Part shown: piece after piece, positions 37,155-44,343 of the stretch
Layout of the letters: the number at the start of each line of letters is the position of its first letter
How positions within the stretch are numbered: position 1 is the stretch's first letter
Assembly (NCBI RefSeq): GCF_001047375.1
Contig: NZ_LFVU01000028.1
Span: 372,001-436,000 of the forward strand
Length of the DNA stretch: 64,000 nucleotides
Origin: Clostridium cylindrosporum DSM 605
GTDB taxonomy: Bacteria > Bacillota > Clostridia > Clostridiales > Caloramatoraceae
Direction of reading: 5' to 3'
Notes under the pieces: model-generated
The model's input: only the letters and a program-made list of their open reading frames with translations
Told to the model about the DNA's origin: nothing
The model's database searches: none
Made by a program: the position numbers and the translations under genes

Positions 37155-38141
37155 TTAGTTAAATAATAAACTTATAATCTCTTCTGTTTTTATATTATTT
37201 ATATAACTCGTAGCATCAATTTCAGATAATATATTTTTTATTTCTTCTTCATCATGTTTTTTCCCAATAAAATATGACTCAAATTCACCTATATCCTTTT
37301 TACCGAAAAAGTCTCCACAGAATTTAATTTCTTTTATAAGACCTTTTTCAACATTAACAAATACTTCTACAACACCTGATGCAAACTTGTCCTCACTATG
37401 AAAATCATATTTAGGAGAATTTCCAAAATTCCATTCCCAAGTTGAATACTTATTATCTATAATCTTTTGTATTTCACTAATATCATGTTCTGTAAATTCA
37501 TAAATCTTAGCATCTTCTAAGTTACTTACTACATGATTTATTACATATTCTTTAAAGTCTTCAACTGAAAGAGGATTTTCCATATGATTCACTATATTTG
37601 TAACTCTACCCTTTACAGATTTCACTGCCTTATCTTTGAACTTTACAGGTCTAACATTTAACCCTCCTATAAGTTCACTTAAATCTGCTGAATAAAGTAA
37701 TGTTCCATGATGAAGAATTCTTCCTTTATGTCTGTACTGTGCATTTCCTGATATCTTCTTTCCATCAATGGTAATATCATTTCTTCCTGAAAACTCAACA
37801 TCTTTAATTCCAAGATTTATTAATGATGAAATAATAGGTCTTGCAAAACTTTCAAAGTCTGCAAACTTACTTTCATCTATGTTAGATATAAAAGTAAAGC
37901 ATAAATTTCCTTCATCGCAGAAAACCGCTCCCCCTCCAGACATTCTTCTAACAATAGTTATATCTTTTTCCTTTACATAGTCTAAATTTATTTCAGACAA
38001 TGTGTTTTGGTTTTTTCCAACAAGAATTGACTTTGTATTTCTCCAAAGTATAAAACATTCTTGGTTAAAATTTTCCATCAAATAATCTTCAGCTGCATGG
38101 TTAAAATATGGATTCATATAATCATGTTTTACTATTAGCAA
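37155..38141 (-). CDS. lplA: Lipoate-protein ligase
   Basis: ~328-aa LplA: attaches lipoate (or octanoate) to lipoyl domains using ATP. Motifs: FILWRNTKSILVGKNQN, RRMSGGGAVFCDEGNLCF (lipoate-binding loop RRxxGGG), ISGNAQYRHKGRILHHGTLLY (catalytic Lys region), and a C-terminal accessory domain (~250-328). A TTG start at 38141, 5-6 nt after AGGTGA, is favoured over the GTG at 38150 that overlaps it. Operon with lipA. No lipB is seen, so the ligase may supply octanoylated substrate for LipA. No lipoyl-domain enzyme lies in the window. Confidence 0.93.
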   Translation of the reverse strand: MLIVKHDYMNPYFNHAAEDYLMENFNQECFILWRNTKSILVGKNQNTLSEINLDYVKEKDITIVRRMSGGGAVFCDEGNLCFTFISNIDESKFADFESFARPIISSLINLGIKDVEFSGRNDITIDGKKISGNAQYRHKGRILHHGTLLYSADLSELIGGLNVRPVKFKDKAVKSVKGRVTNIVNHMENPLSVEDFKEYVINHVVSNLEDAKIYEFTEHDISEIQKIIDNKYSTWEWNFGNSPKYDFHSEDKFASGVVEVFVNVEKGLIKEIKFCGDFFGKKDIGEFESYFIGKKHDEEEIKNILSEIDATSYINNIKTEEIISLLFN

Positions 38142-38150
38142 AAAAATCAC

Positions 38151-38478
38151 CTAGCCTATTAAAGATTTTGCAATATTTACTTAAAACCGTTGCAATTTTC
38201 TTCATTATAGCAAAGTTATAATTTCATTTCTATTTTAATTTAAAATATAACAATAGATATATAGGTATAATATTTAAATTTTATATAATTATATCACTAT
38301 ACATTTACCTGTATAATGCCCTAAAATATACATATATAAGGACTTTTCTAGCATTTAAAGGTAGTTATTCATGCTATATATAGTAATATGATTGTATATT
38401 TATACTAGTAACAATATTAGTTCTTTTTCAACATTATACTATATTTTACTATAAAAAAGATGTTACTTTGTTATAAAT
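38151..38478. other. Non-coding spacer, ~330 bp
   Basis: Very AT-rich region between the lplA start and the M19 dipeptidase stop. It holds the dipeptidase terminator at its right end and presumably the lplA promoter. I see no reading frame, riboswitch or convincing promoter. Confidence 0.5.
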
Positions 38479-38497
38479 TTATCCTATTACATCTTTT
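38453..38497 (-). terminator. Terminator overlapping the M19 dipeptidase stop codon
   Basis: AAAAGATGT / ACATCTTTT stem (38455-38463 with 38489-38497) spanning the stop codon, followed by TTTTTTATAG on the minus strand. Confidence 0.6.
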
Positions 38498-39417
38498 ATA
38501 ATCCTTAAGGAGTTCTTATACATTATCTTTTCAATTTCATTATGGGAAAAATCATTTTTTGAAAGTATTGCCTCTAAATACTGCATATATGATGCATCTT
38601 TTATTTCAACTTCATTTGGTATTCCATCAAAATCGCTCCCTAAAGCTAAAACTTCTATTCCACCTTTATTTTTTATGTGCTTTAAATGAAGAATCATATC
38701 CTCTACCCTTGCTATATCACTTTTTCCTAAAAAGTCAGATGCAAAGTTCAAACCTATAACTCCACCTAATTCTCCAATTTTTCTAATCATATCATCTGTT
38801 AAATTTCTTGAATGATTAGTTAACTCTCTTGAATTAGAATGTGATGCTACAAATGGTTTCTTATCTAGCTTACATATTTCATATACATCATTAAATCCTC
38901 TATCAGAAAGATGCGATACATCAACAATTATACCAAGATGATTCATAGATTCAACAGCCTTTTTTCCAAAATCTTTAAGAGGTAAATTTTCACAATGACA
39001 ATGTGGATATCCATTAGAATTTTCAAAGTTCCATGTAAGACCAATAAGCCTTACCCCCCTTTTATAAAAATGCTCTATATTACTTAAGTTCCCTTCAATC
39101 GCTTCCCCTTCTTCGATAGTTAATATAGCCGATATTTTTTCATTTTCATTATTTTTTAATATATCTTTATAGCATAATGCTATAGACAGATCATCATTTT
39201 TCTCAATTTCAGTTAGAAATTTATCTATCATTAGGTTTGCGGTTTCATATGGAGATTTTATCTTATCAAGCTCGAAAAATGTAGCAAAAAATTGAGCTGT
39301 ATATCCTCCGACCTTCATTTTTTCAATATTTACACTTAAATCTCCATTATAAAATTCTTTTTCATTATTATTAAAAAGCTCATAAATGGTATCACAATGC
39401 ATATCAATTAATCTCAT
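38479..39417 (-). CDS. Membrane dipeptidase (M19 family)
   Basis: 312-aa zinc dipeptidase of the renal dipeptidase family. Metal ligands: MHCDT near the N terminus, the bridging Glu in ILTIEEGEAIEG, HLGIIVDVSHLSDRGF, FVASHSNSRELTNHSRN, and GSDFDGIP (Asp). No signal peptide, so probably cytoplasmic; bacterial members cleave dipeptides, some with D-residues. ATG start behind GGGGG. Single-gene unit. Confidence 0.93.
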   Translation of the reverse strand: MRLIDMHCDTIYELFNNNEKEFYNGDLSVNIEKMKVGGYTAQFFATFFELDKIKSPYETANLMIDKFLTEIEKNDDLSIALCYKDILKNNENEKISAILTIEEGEAIEGNLSNIEHFYKRGVRLIGLTWNFENSNGYPHCHCENLPLKDFGKKAVESMNHLGIIVDVSHLSDRGFNDVYEICKLDKKPFVASHSNSRELTNHSRNLTDDMIRKIGELGGVIGLNFASDFLGKSDIARVEDMILHLKHIKNKGGIEVLALGSDFDGIPNEVEIKDASYMQYLEAILSKNDFSHNEIEKIMYKNSLRIIKDVIG

Positions 39418-39579
39418 TATATAATTCCCCCTAAAAATTCTGAATATTGACGTTATATATATAAAAAAATTTTAATTTTATACACATACTATGTTTTACT
39501 TAGCAAATTTTATGATAAAATTATATTTATAAACTTACTCATATTATTTTATCACATTAGACAAGGGAGGTTATGGGCC

Positions 39580-40605
39580 GTGAGTAAATTAGCTAATATT
39601 GACTGGAATAATCTAGGTTTTAGTTATATTAAAACAGACTATCGTTATGTTTCAATTTGGAAAGATGGTAAATGGGATGATGGTAAATTAACTGAAGATA
39701 ATACTCTTACAATAAGTGAGGCTTCAACAGCACTTCACTATGGACAACAATGTTTTGAAGGCCTTAAGGCATATAGAACAAAGGACGGTAAAATCCAATT
39801 ATTTAGACCAGATGAAAATGCAAAGCGTATGAAAAAAAGCTGTGATAGGCTACTAATGCCTGAAGTACCTGTTGAAAAATTTATAGATGCATGTATGCAG
39901 GTTGTAAAAGCAAATTCACACTTTGTTCCACCATATGAAAGTGGAGCAACACTTTATTTAAGACCATTTGTTATAGGGGTTGGAGATAATATTGGAGTAA
40001 AAGCTGCTCCTGAATATATATTTAGTGTATTTTGTGTGCCTGTTGGACCATACTTTAAAAATGGTTTAGCACCAGTAAACTTTATAACTTCTGATTATGA
40101 CAGAGCTGCACCATATGGTACAGGAGCTGCTAAGGTTGGAGGAAATTATGCAGCAAGTTTACTTTCACATGAAAAAGCTGCTGAAAAAGGTTTTTCTGAT
40201 TGTATATACCTTGATCCTGCAACTCATACAAAGATTGAGGAAGTTGGTTCTGCAAACTTTTTTGGTATAACAAAGGATAATAAATTTATAACTCCAAAAT
40301 CACCTTCAATACTTCCTAGTATAACTAAATATTCATTAATGCACATCGCAAAGGAATATCTAGGACTTGAAGTTGAAGAAGCTGATGTACCAATAGATAA
40401 TATGGATATATTCTCTGAAACAGGAGCATGTGGAACTGCTGCTGTAATAACACCAATTGGTGGTATACAGCATCAAGGAAACCTTCATGTATTCTATAGT
40501 GAAACTGAAGTTGGTCCTGTAACTAAAAAACTTTATGAAACACTTTGTGGAATCCAATTTGGAGATGTTGAGGCACCTGAAGGATGGATATATGAAGTAA
40601 AGTAA
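39580..40605 (+). CDS. ilvE: Branched-chain amino-acid aminotransferase
   Basis: 341-aa fold-type IV PLP enzyme for the last step of Leu/Ile/Val synthesis and the first of their breakdown. PLP lysine Lys185 in [13 protein letters not shown]; substrate loop [13 protein letters not shown]-phosphate motif EVGSANFF and the C-terminal [16 protein letters not shown]. It is of the long (BCAT-II/eukaryotic-like, ~340 aa) subtype. The start is GTG at 39580 (AAGGGAGG 9 nt upstream); an ATG at 39573 is out of frame. Monocistronic, convergent with the aldehyde dehydrogenase gene. Confidence 0.94.
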   Translation: MSKLANIDWNNLGFSYIKTDYRYVSIWKDGKWDDGKLTEDNTLTISEASTALHYGQQCFEGLKAYRTKDGKIQLFRPDENAKRMKKSCDRLLMPEVPVEKFIDACMQVVKANSHFVPPYESGATLYLRPFVIGVGDNIGVKAAPEYIFSVFCVPVGPYFKNGLAPVNFITSDYDRAAPYGTGAAKVGGNYAASLLSHEKAAEKGFSDCIYLDPATHTKIEEVGSANFFGITKDNKFITPKSPSILPSITKYSLMHIAKEYLGLEVEEADVPIDNMDIFSETGACGTAAVITPIGGIQHQGNLHVFYSETEVGPVTKKLYETLCGIQFGDVEAPEGWIYEVK

Positions 40606-40611
40606 CATATT

Positions 40612-40650
40612 TAAAGGATACTTCCTATTCAAGGTAAGTATCCTTTACTT
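40612..40650. terminator. Bidirectional terminator between ilvE and the aldehyde dehydrogenase gene
   Basis: Perfect 11-bp stem AAAGGATACTT / AAGTATCCTTT (40613-40623 with 40636-40646). On the plus strand it is followed by ACTTTTCTATTTT; it serves the convergent genes. Confidence 0.82.
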
Positions 40651-40652
40651 TT

Positions 40653-42023
40653 CTATTTTAATATCTTTTTTATTTTTTCTAACTTTCCTTTATATGGAGG
40701 ATATCTTAGATTTGTATCAAAAAAATTATACTTTTTTAATATACTTTTAGAGTGAGTAAAGGTATCATAGCTAAATTTTCCATGATAACTACCAATACCA
40801 CTATTACCAACTCCTCCAAATGGCATATGTGAAGAAGCTAAGTGAATTATCGTATCATTTACACATCCCCCTCCAAATGATACTTCATTTAGAATCTTTT
40901 TTTCAATGGATTTATTATCTGTAAATAAATATAAGGCTAGTGGCTTTGGCATCTCTATTATAAATGATATAGCCTCATTAACATCCTCATATTCTATTAT
41001 TGGTAATATTGGTCCAAAAATTTCTTCTTTCATTATATTATCTTCCATTGATATATTATCAATTAATGTAGGTGATATTTTTCTGTTTTTTACATCTAGC
41101 TCTCCTCCAACTAATATATTCCCTGTATTTAAATAACTCTCTAGCCTTTCAAAATGCTTAATGTTAATTATCTTAGAATAGTCACTACTTTTTATTGGAT
41201 TATCTCCATAAAACTTCTTAATATTTTCCTTAAAACACTCTATAAACTTACTTTTTACATCTTTATGTATTACAAGGTAATCAGGCGCTACACAAGTTTG
41301 GCCTGAATTTATAAATTTTCCCCATGCTATTTTTTTAGCAGCAGTGGATATATTACATTCTCTATCTACTATACAAGGACTTTTTCCACCAAGCTCTAGT
41401 GTTAAAGGGGTTAGGCTACTAGATGCTGCCTGCATAACTATTTTTCCCACCTCTACACTTCCTGTAAAAAATATATAATCAAACTTTTCTTTAAGTATTC
41501 TTTGATTTATTTCCCTTCCACCTTCTATAACCTTCACATATTCACTTTCAAATACCTCTTCAATAAGACTTTTTAGTAAACTAGATGTATAAGTAGAATA
41601 TTCTGATGGCTTTATTACAGCACAGTTCCCTCCTGCTATTGCGCCAATTAAAGGTGCAATACTTAGCTGAAAGGGATAATTCCAAGGAGACATTATAAGA
41701 ACCTTTCCGTAGGGTTCTCTATATATATAACTTTTCCCTGGAATTTGGGAAATAGATGTTTTAACCCTTTTTGGTTTTGACCACTTTCTTAGATTTTTTA
41801 TTACAAAGTTTATTTCATCTAAAACAAAACCTATTTCAGTCATATAACTTTCGGCTTTGCTTTTACCAAGATCCCTTTTTAAAGCATCAAATATTGCATC
41901 TTCATATCTACATATCCCATTTTTAAGTTTAATTAAAGATGATATTCTAAAGTCTATATCCCTTGTTCTTCCAAGTTTAAAAAATTCATCTTGAGATTTA
42001 ATTATCTCACCAATTTTATACAT
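40653..42023 (-). CDS. Aldehyde dehydrogenase family protein
   Basis: 456-aa NAD(P)-dependent aldehyde dehydrogenase of the class 3 / YwdH-like group (short N terminus, no signal). Motifs: MSPWNYPFQLSIAPLIGAIA, FFTGSVEVGK (nucleotide binding), general base Glu210 in LELGGKSPC and nucleophile Cys244 in NSGQTCVAPDYL; later KEEIFGPILPI and MPFGGVGNSGIG. It oxidises medium/long-chain or aromatic aldehydes in relatives; substrate here unknown. Shine-Dalgarno GGAGGAA. Sits downstream of the XRE-cupin regulator gene, with a terminator-like hairpin upstream of it. Confidence 0.93.
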   Translation of the reverse strand: MYKIGEIIKSQDEFFKLGRTRDIDFRISSLIKLKNGICRYEDAIFDALKRDLGKSKAESYMTEIGFVLDEINFVIKNLRKWSKPKRVKTSISQIPGKSYIYREPYGKVLIMSPWNYPFQLSIAPLIGAIAGGNCAVIKPSEYSTYTSSLLKSLIEEVFESEYVKVIEGGREINQRILKEKFDYIFFTGSVEVGKIVMQAASSSLTPLTLELGGKSPCIVDRECNISTAAKKIAWGKFINSGQTCVAPDYLVIHKDVKSKFIECFKENIKKFYGDNPIKSSDYSKIINIKHFERLESYLNTGNILVGGELDVKNRKISPTLIDNISMEDNIMKEEIFGPILPIIEYEDVNEAISFIIEMPKPLALYLFTDNKSIEKKILNEVSFGGGCVNDTIIHLASSHMPFGGVGNSGIGSYHGKFSYDTFTHSKSILKKYNFFDTNLRYPPYKGKLEKIKKILK

Positions 42024-42128
42024 ATAATTCCTCCAATAGTAATAAAATGCAATCAGTGCCTACATAGTATAGAATACTACTTTAGATTACTTGTTTCAAC
42101 ATTCCTATATGTATTATATTCTAGTATA

Positions 42129-42166
42129 TAAAAATAACCTACTAAATACTTAGTAGGTTATTTTTG
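42129..42166 (-). terminator. Terminator of the XRE-cupin regulator gene
   Basis: 11-bp stem AATAACCTACT / AGTAGGTTATT (about 42134-42144 with 42150-42160), flanked by A/T runs; TTTTTATATAC follows on the minus strand. Confidence 0.85.
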
Positions 42167-42217
42167 TATACCTATTTATTTTAAAAATTATATATATGAT
42201 TATACTATAATACTTTA

Positions 42218-42772
42218 TTAAAATGATGCTGGGGATGCTACAACAATCATTCTAGTTTCCTCATCCTGTAAGACATTCTCCCATCTATGTAACATACTGC
42301 TAGGATAATAAATACTATCCCCCTCTTCAAGTTCATAATCTCCAATGTCTTCTAAAATACATTTTAATTTCCCACTTAAAACATAAATAAATTCTTCCCC
42401 CTTATGATTTAATGGGGGTCCTGAGTTACTACCTGGACTAAAGGTTATTATATCAGGCTGCATTCTAAGATCTTTTCCTCTAGTTAACATCTCTTCATGC
42501 ACTACTCCTTCCTCCCCAATATTTCTTATAAGAGCTCTTCTATCTTTTTTCCTAAAAACCTGTATATGCTCCTCCTCTGAATCTATAAAAAAATAAGATA
42601 CCGACACATCCATAGCAGTTGCAATATTTTTCATAGTTAAGACATTCGGAATAGTTTTACCATTTTCTATTTTGCTAATTGCCCCTGGTGAAAGCCCAGT
42701 AATTGATGCAAGATCTCTTACGGATAAATTTTTCATTATTCTTTGGGTCCTTACTGCTTTTCCAATATCCAC
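42218..42772 (-). CDS. XRE-family transcriptional regulator with cupin domain
   Basis: 184-aa regulator. Helix-turn-helix ~8-62 (MKNLSVRDLASITGLSPGAIS, then IENGKTIPNVLTMKNIATAM) and a C-terminal cupin ~110-180 (LNHKGEEFIYVLSGKLKCIL, EEGDSIYYPSSMLHRWEN). This is the SinR/PuuR-like layout that senses a small ligand, often in amino-acid or polyamine metabolism. GTG start with AAGGTGA. The nearest likely targets are its own promoter and the aldehyde dehydrogenase; context only. Confidence 0.92.
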   Translation of the reverse strand: MDIGKAVRTQRIMKNLSVRDLASITGLSPGAISKIENGKTIPNVLTMKNIATAMDVSVSYFFIDSEEEHIQVFRKKDRRALIRNIGEEGVVHEEMLTRGKDLRMQPDIITFSPGSNSGPPLNHKGEEFIYVLSGKLKCILEDIGDYELEEGDSIYYPSSMLHRWENVLQDEETRMIVVASPASF

Positions 42773-42968
42773 TTTATCACCTTCTATAAAAAAAATTTAA
42801 AAATATTCTAACTTTAAATGCTTAAATTAGAATACTACAATAAAAATAAAATAAAAAAACCCAAAAATTCTTAGTTAAAGTAAATTTTAAACACTGTCTC
42901 TCTTTACTAATTATTAGTTATATAATATCTTAATGGTATAATACTTTTTCTTTTATAAGGAGGACAAT

Positions 42969-43196
42969 ATGCTTATCAAATCTGTTGTTATAGATGGAAA
43001 AACTAAACTTATACAAATAGATTCAATGACCTTTGAAGAATTTATCTTAGACAAGTATAAATTAGGCGAGAAAGATTTTCGTGAGGCATTAAAACAAAGT
43101 GGTTTTAAACCTCAGCTCATTGACAAGGAACTTGAAAAACTTAAAAAGGATTATAAAAAGTTTTGTATAGAATATGAACTTCCTATAAAGTTTTAA
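42969..43196 (+). CDS. Small unknown protein, 75 aa
   Basis: Strong AAGGAGGA Shine-Dalgarno 5-6 nt from the ATG and a terminator right after the stop support a real gene. The protein is soluble, charged and mostly helical: a short beta start (MLIKSVVIDGKTKLIQI), then FEEFILDKYKLGEKDFREAL and a lysine-rich helix. No motif recognised. It is flanked by the divergent XRE-cupin gene and the minus-strand lysine riboswitch unit. Confidence 0.72.
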   Translation: MLIKSVVIDGKTKLIQIDSMTFEEFILDKYKLGEKDFREALKQSGFKPQLIDKELEKLKKDYKKFCIEYELPIKF

Positions 43197-43198
43197 AT

Positions 43199-43234
43199 TA
43201 AAGGGTATGCAATAAATTATTGTATACCCTTTAA
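43199..43234. terminator. Terminator of the 75-aa protein gene
   Basis: Stem AAAGGGTATGCAATA / TATTGTATACCCTTT (with one mismatch), directly after the stop; ATTAATA follows on the plus strand, a weak T tail, and TTTAATTT on the minus strand. Confidence 0.65.
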
Positions 43235-43541
43235 TATTAATATAATATATTTTTTTACATATTTCTACTACTTTTTGTAATTAATCCTATAAAGTTGAAT
43301 AACATTAATTTTATTGAAATATGTAAACTTTTTCTTTATTTTTATGTTACTTAATTAATCCTAATCTACAATATAAAGAAGATTAAATTGTTTCATTAAA
43401 TTTAAATTTTCATAAAAAAATAGGATTGAAATCCAATCCTAAAGTGCAAAAATCTCTCTATATTGTTTTTATTTTAATATAGATATATATATTTATTAGC
43501 TATATGCTAATTTCTATCAAAAGTCTTTGAGAGAAACTAAA
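43235..43541. other. Non-coding region downstream of the lysine riboswitch, ~300 bp
   Basis: Read on the minus strand (the riboswitch direction) every ATG is followed by a stop within about 12 codons, so there is no gene. It contains an 8-bp inverted repeat TAGGATTG / CAATCCTA (43421-43428 with 43434-43441) followed on the minus strand by TTTTTTTATG, i.e. another terminator-like hairpin. Confidence 0.7.
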
Positions 43542-43577
43542 ATAAAAAACCCTTTGAAATTTGCGCTCAAAGGATTC
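43542..43577 (-). terminator. Strong terminator after the lysine riboswitch
   Basis: 9-bp stem AATCCTTTGA / TCAAAGGGTT with a 9-nt loop (43549-43557 with 43567-43575) and TTTTTTATTTT on the minus strand. Confidence 0.82.
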
Positions 43578-43599
43578 ACTCTCTTCTATAAATAACAGA

Positions 43600-43629
43600 A
43601 AAGGTCCTAGAGCATATTCTAAGACCTTA
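43600..43629 (-). terminator. Likely expression-platform hairpin of the lysine riboswitch
   Basis: Stem AAGGTCTTAGA / TCTAGGACCTT (one mismatch) followed on the minus strand by TTCTGTTATTT. It begins ~25 nt after the aptamer, where riboswitch terminators are normally found. Confidence 0.7.
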
Positions 43630-43650
43630 AATTATCTAAAGTGTTAAAAA

Positions 43651-43813
43651 GATAGCCCTCCACAAATTTCTTTGTGACAATTTTATACATATTATGCATA
43701 AAACCAGTTACATAGCCTTAAAGCATCAGCTATATACTTCGGCGGTACTTCCTTTCTCAATGCTTCATAGTGCTTAGCTCCACATTGCTACTCTTAAGGA
43801 CCGCTCCTCTACC
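43651..43813 (-). ncRNA. Lysine riboswitch (L-box), no downstream gene
   Basis: On the minus strand the conserved L-box core is present in order: GGTAGAGGAGCGG (43801-43813), AAGAGTAGCAA, GAGAAAGGAAGTACCGCCGAAG (43734-43755 region), GCTGATGC, ACTGG, TTGTCACAAAG and TGGAGGGCTATC (43651-43662). This is the lysine-binding five-helix aptamer. P1 appears short (GGTAG with CTATC and little beyond). It normally controls lysine synthesis or uptake genes, but here three terminator-like hairpins follow and no reading frame on this strand exists for ~880 bp, until the XRE-cupin gene. Confidence 0.9.
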
Positions 43814-43838
43814 AAAATATTTAGTTTCTACACTACTA

Positions 43839-43867
43839 CTTATACACCATTTAAAGATGTAAGTCAA
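43839..43867 (-). promoter_or_regulatory. Promoter of the lysine riboswitch transcript
   Basis: On the minus strand TTGACT (43862-43867), exactly 17 bp, TATAAG (43839-43844). Predicted start near 43832, about 20 nt before the aptamer. An intact promoter argues that the riboswitch is still transcribed. Confidence 0.72.
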
Positions 43868-44094
43868 TAGCAATGTGTCTATTCACCCTAAAATTATGTT
43901 AATTTTATTAAAATTTAAAAATAAACATTAAAAATGTATTACCTTCAATCAGGAAAAAATAAATATATTTTTCAAAAACCTGTGCCACATTATGTAATTT
44001 AATCATAGTATAAAATAGGTTTAGTAAACTGGGTATCTACACTTTTTACCGAGTATACTTGTAAACCTCTATATTTAATTAGGAGTGTGATTAT
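43868..44094. other. Intergenic region before feoA
   Basis: Upstream of feoAB. I looked for a Fur-type box and did not find a convincing one. AGGTTTA (44018) and TAAACCT (44062) form a widely spaced inverted repeat. No reading frame. Confidence 0.4.
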
Positions 44095-44316
44095 ATGAGA
44101 AATTTACACAATGCTGTAATAGGAGAAAAAGTAATAGTTAACAGTCTTTTTGCTGAAAACGAATTAAAAGAGAGACTCCTTGCATTAGGGGTTACAAAGG
44201 GAGCTAAGCTAGAGGTTTTAAGAAAAGGGCCACAGGATAACCTTACTGTGTTTAGAATTCGTGGTGCCATGATTGCCCTTAGAAAAGAAGAATCTAGCCT
44301 TATATATATACATTAG
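44095..44316 (+). CDS. feoA: Ferrous iron transport protein A
   Basis: 73-aa cytoplasmic SH3-like FeoA that supports FeoB. Typical phrases: LHNAVIGEKVIVNSL, LKERLLALGVTKGAKLEVL, and VFRIRGAMIALRKEESSLIYI. Shine-Dalgarno AGGAGTG. It ends 27 bp before feoB; the pair forms the Fe(II) uptake operon, likely iron-regulated, though no clear Fur site is visible. Confidence 0.95.
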   Translation: MRNLHNAVIGEKVIVNSLFAENELKERLLALGVTKGAKLEVLRKGPQDNLTVFRIRGAMIALRKEESSLIYIH

Positions 44317-44343
44317 AGGAAGCACTATGAAAGGAGTATATTA

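Noticed and set aside
43545-43830. Could the structured region be a tRNA, cobalamin riboswitch or T-box?
   Set aside because: No cloverleaf or CCA, no B12-box, no TGGNACC T-box sequence; the conserved blocks match the lysine aptamer in order.
43868-44094. Fur box upstream of feoAB
   Set aside because: No stretch close to the 19-bp inverted consensus; only AT-rich partial matches that are expected by chance.
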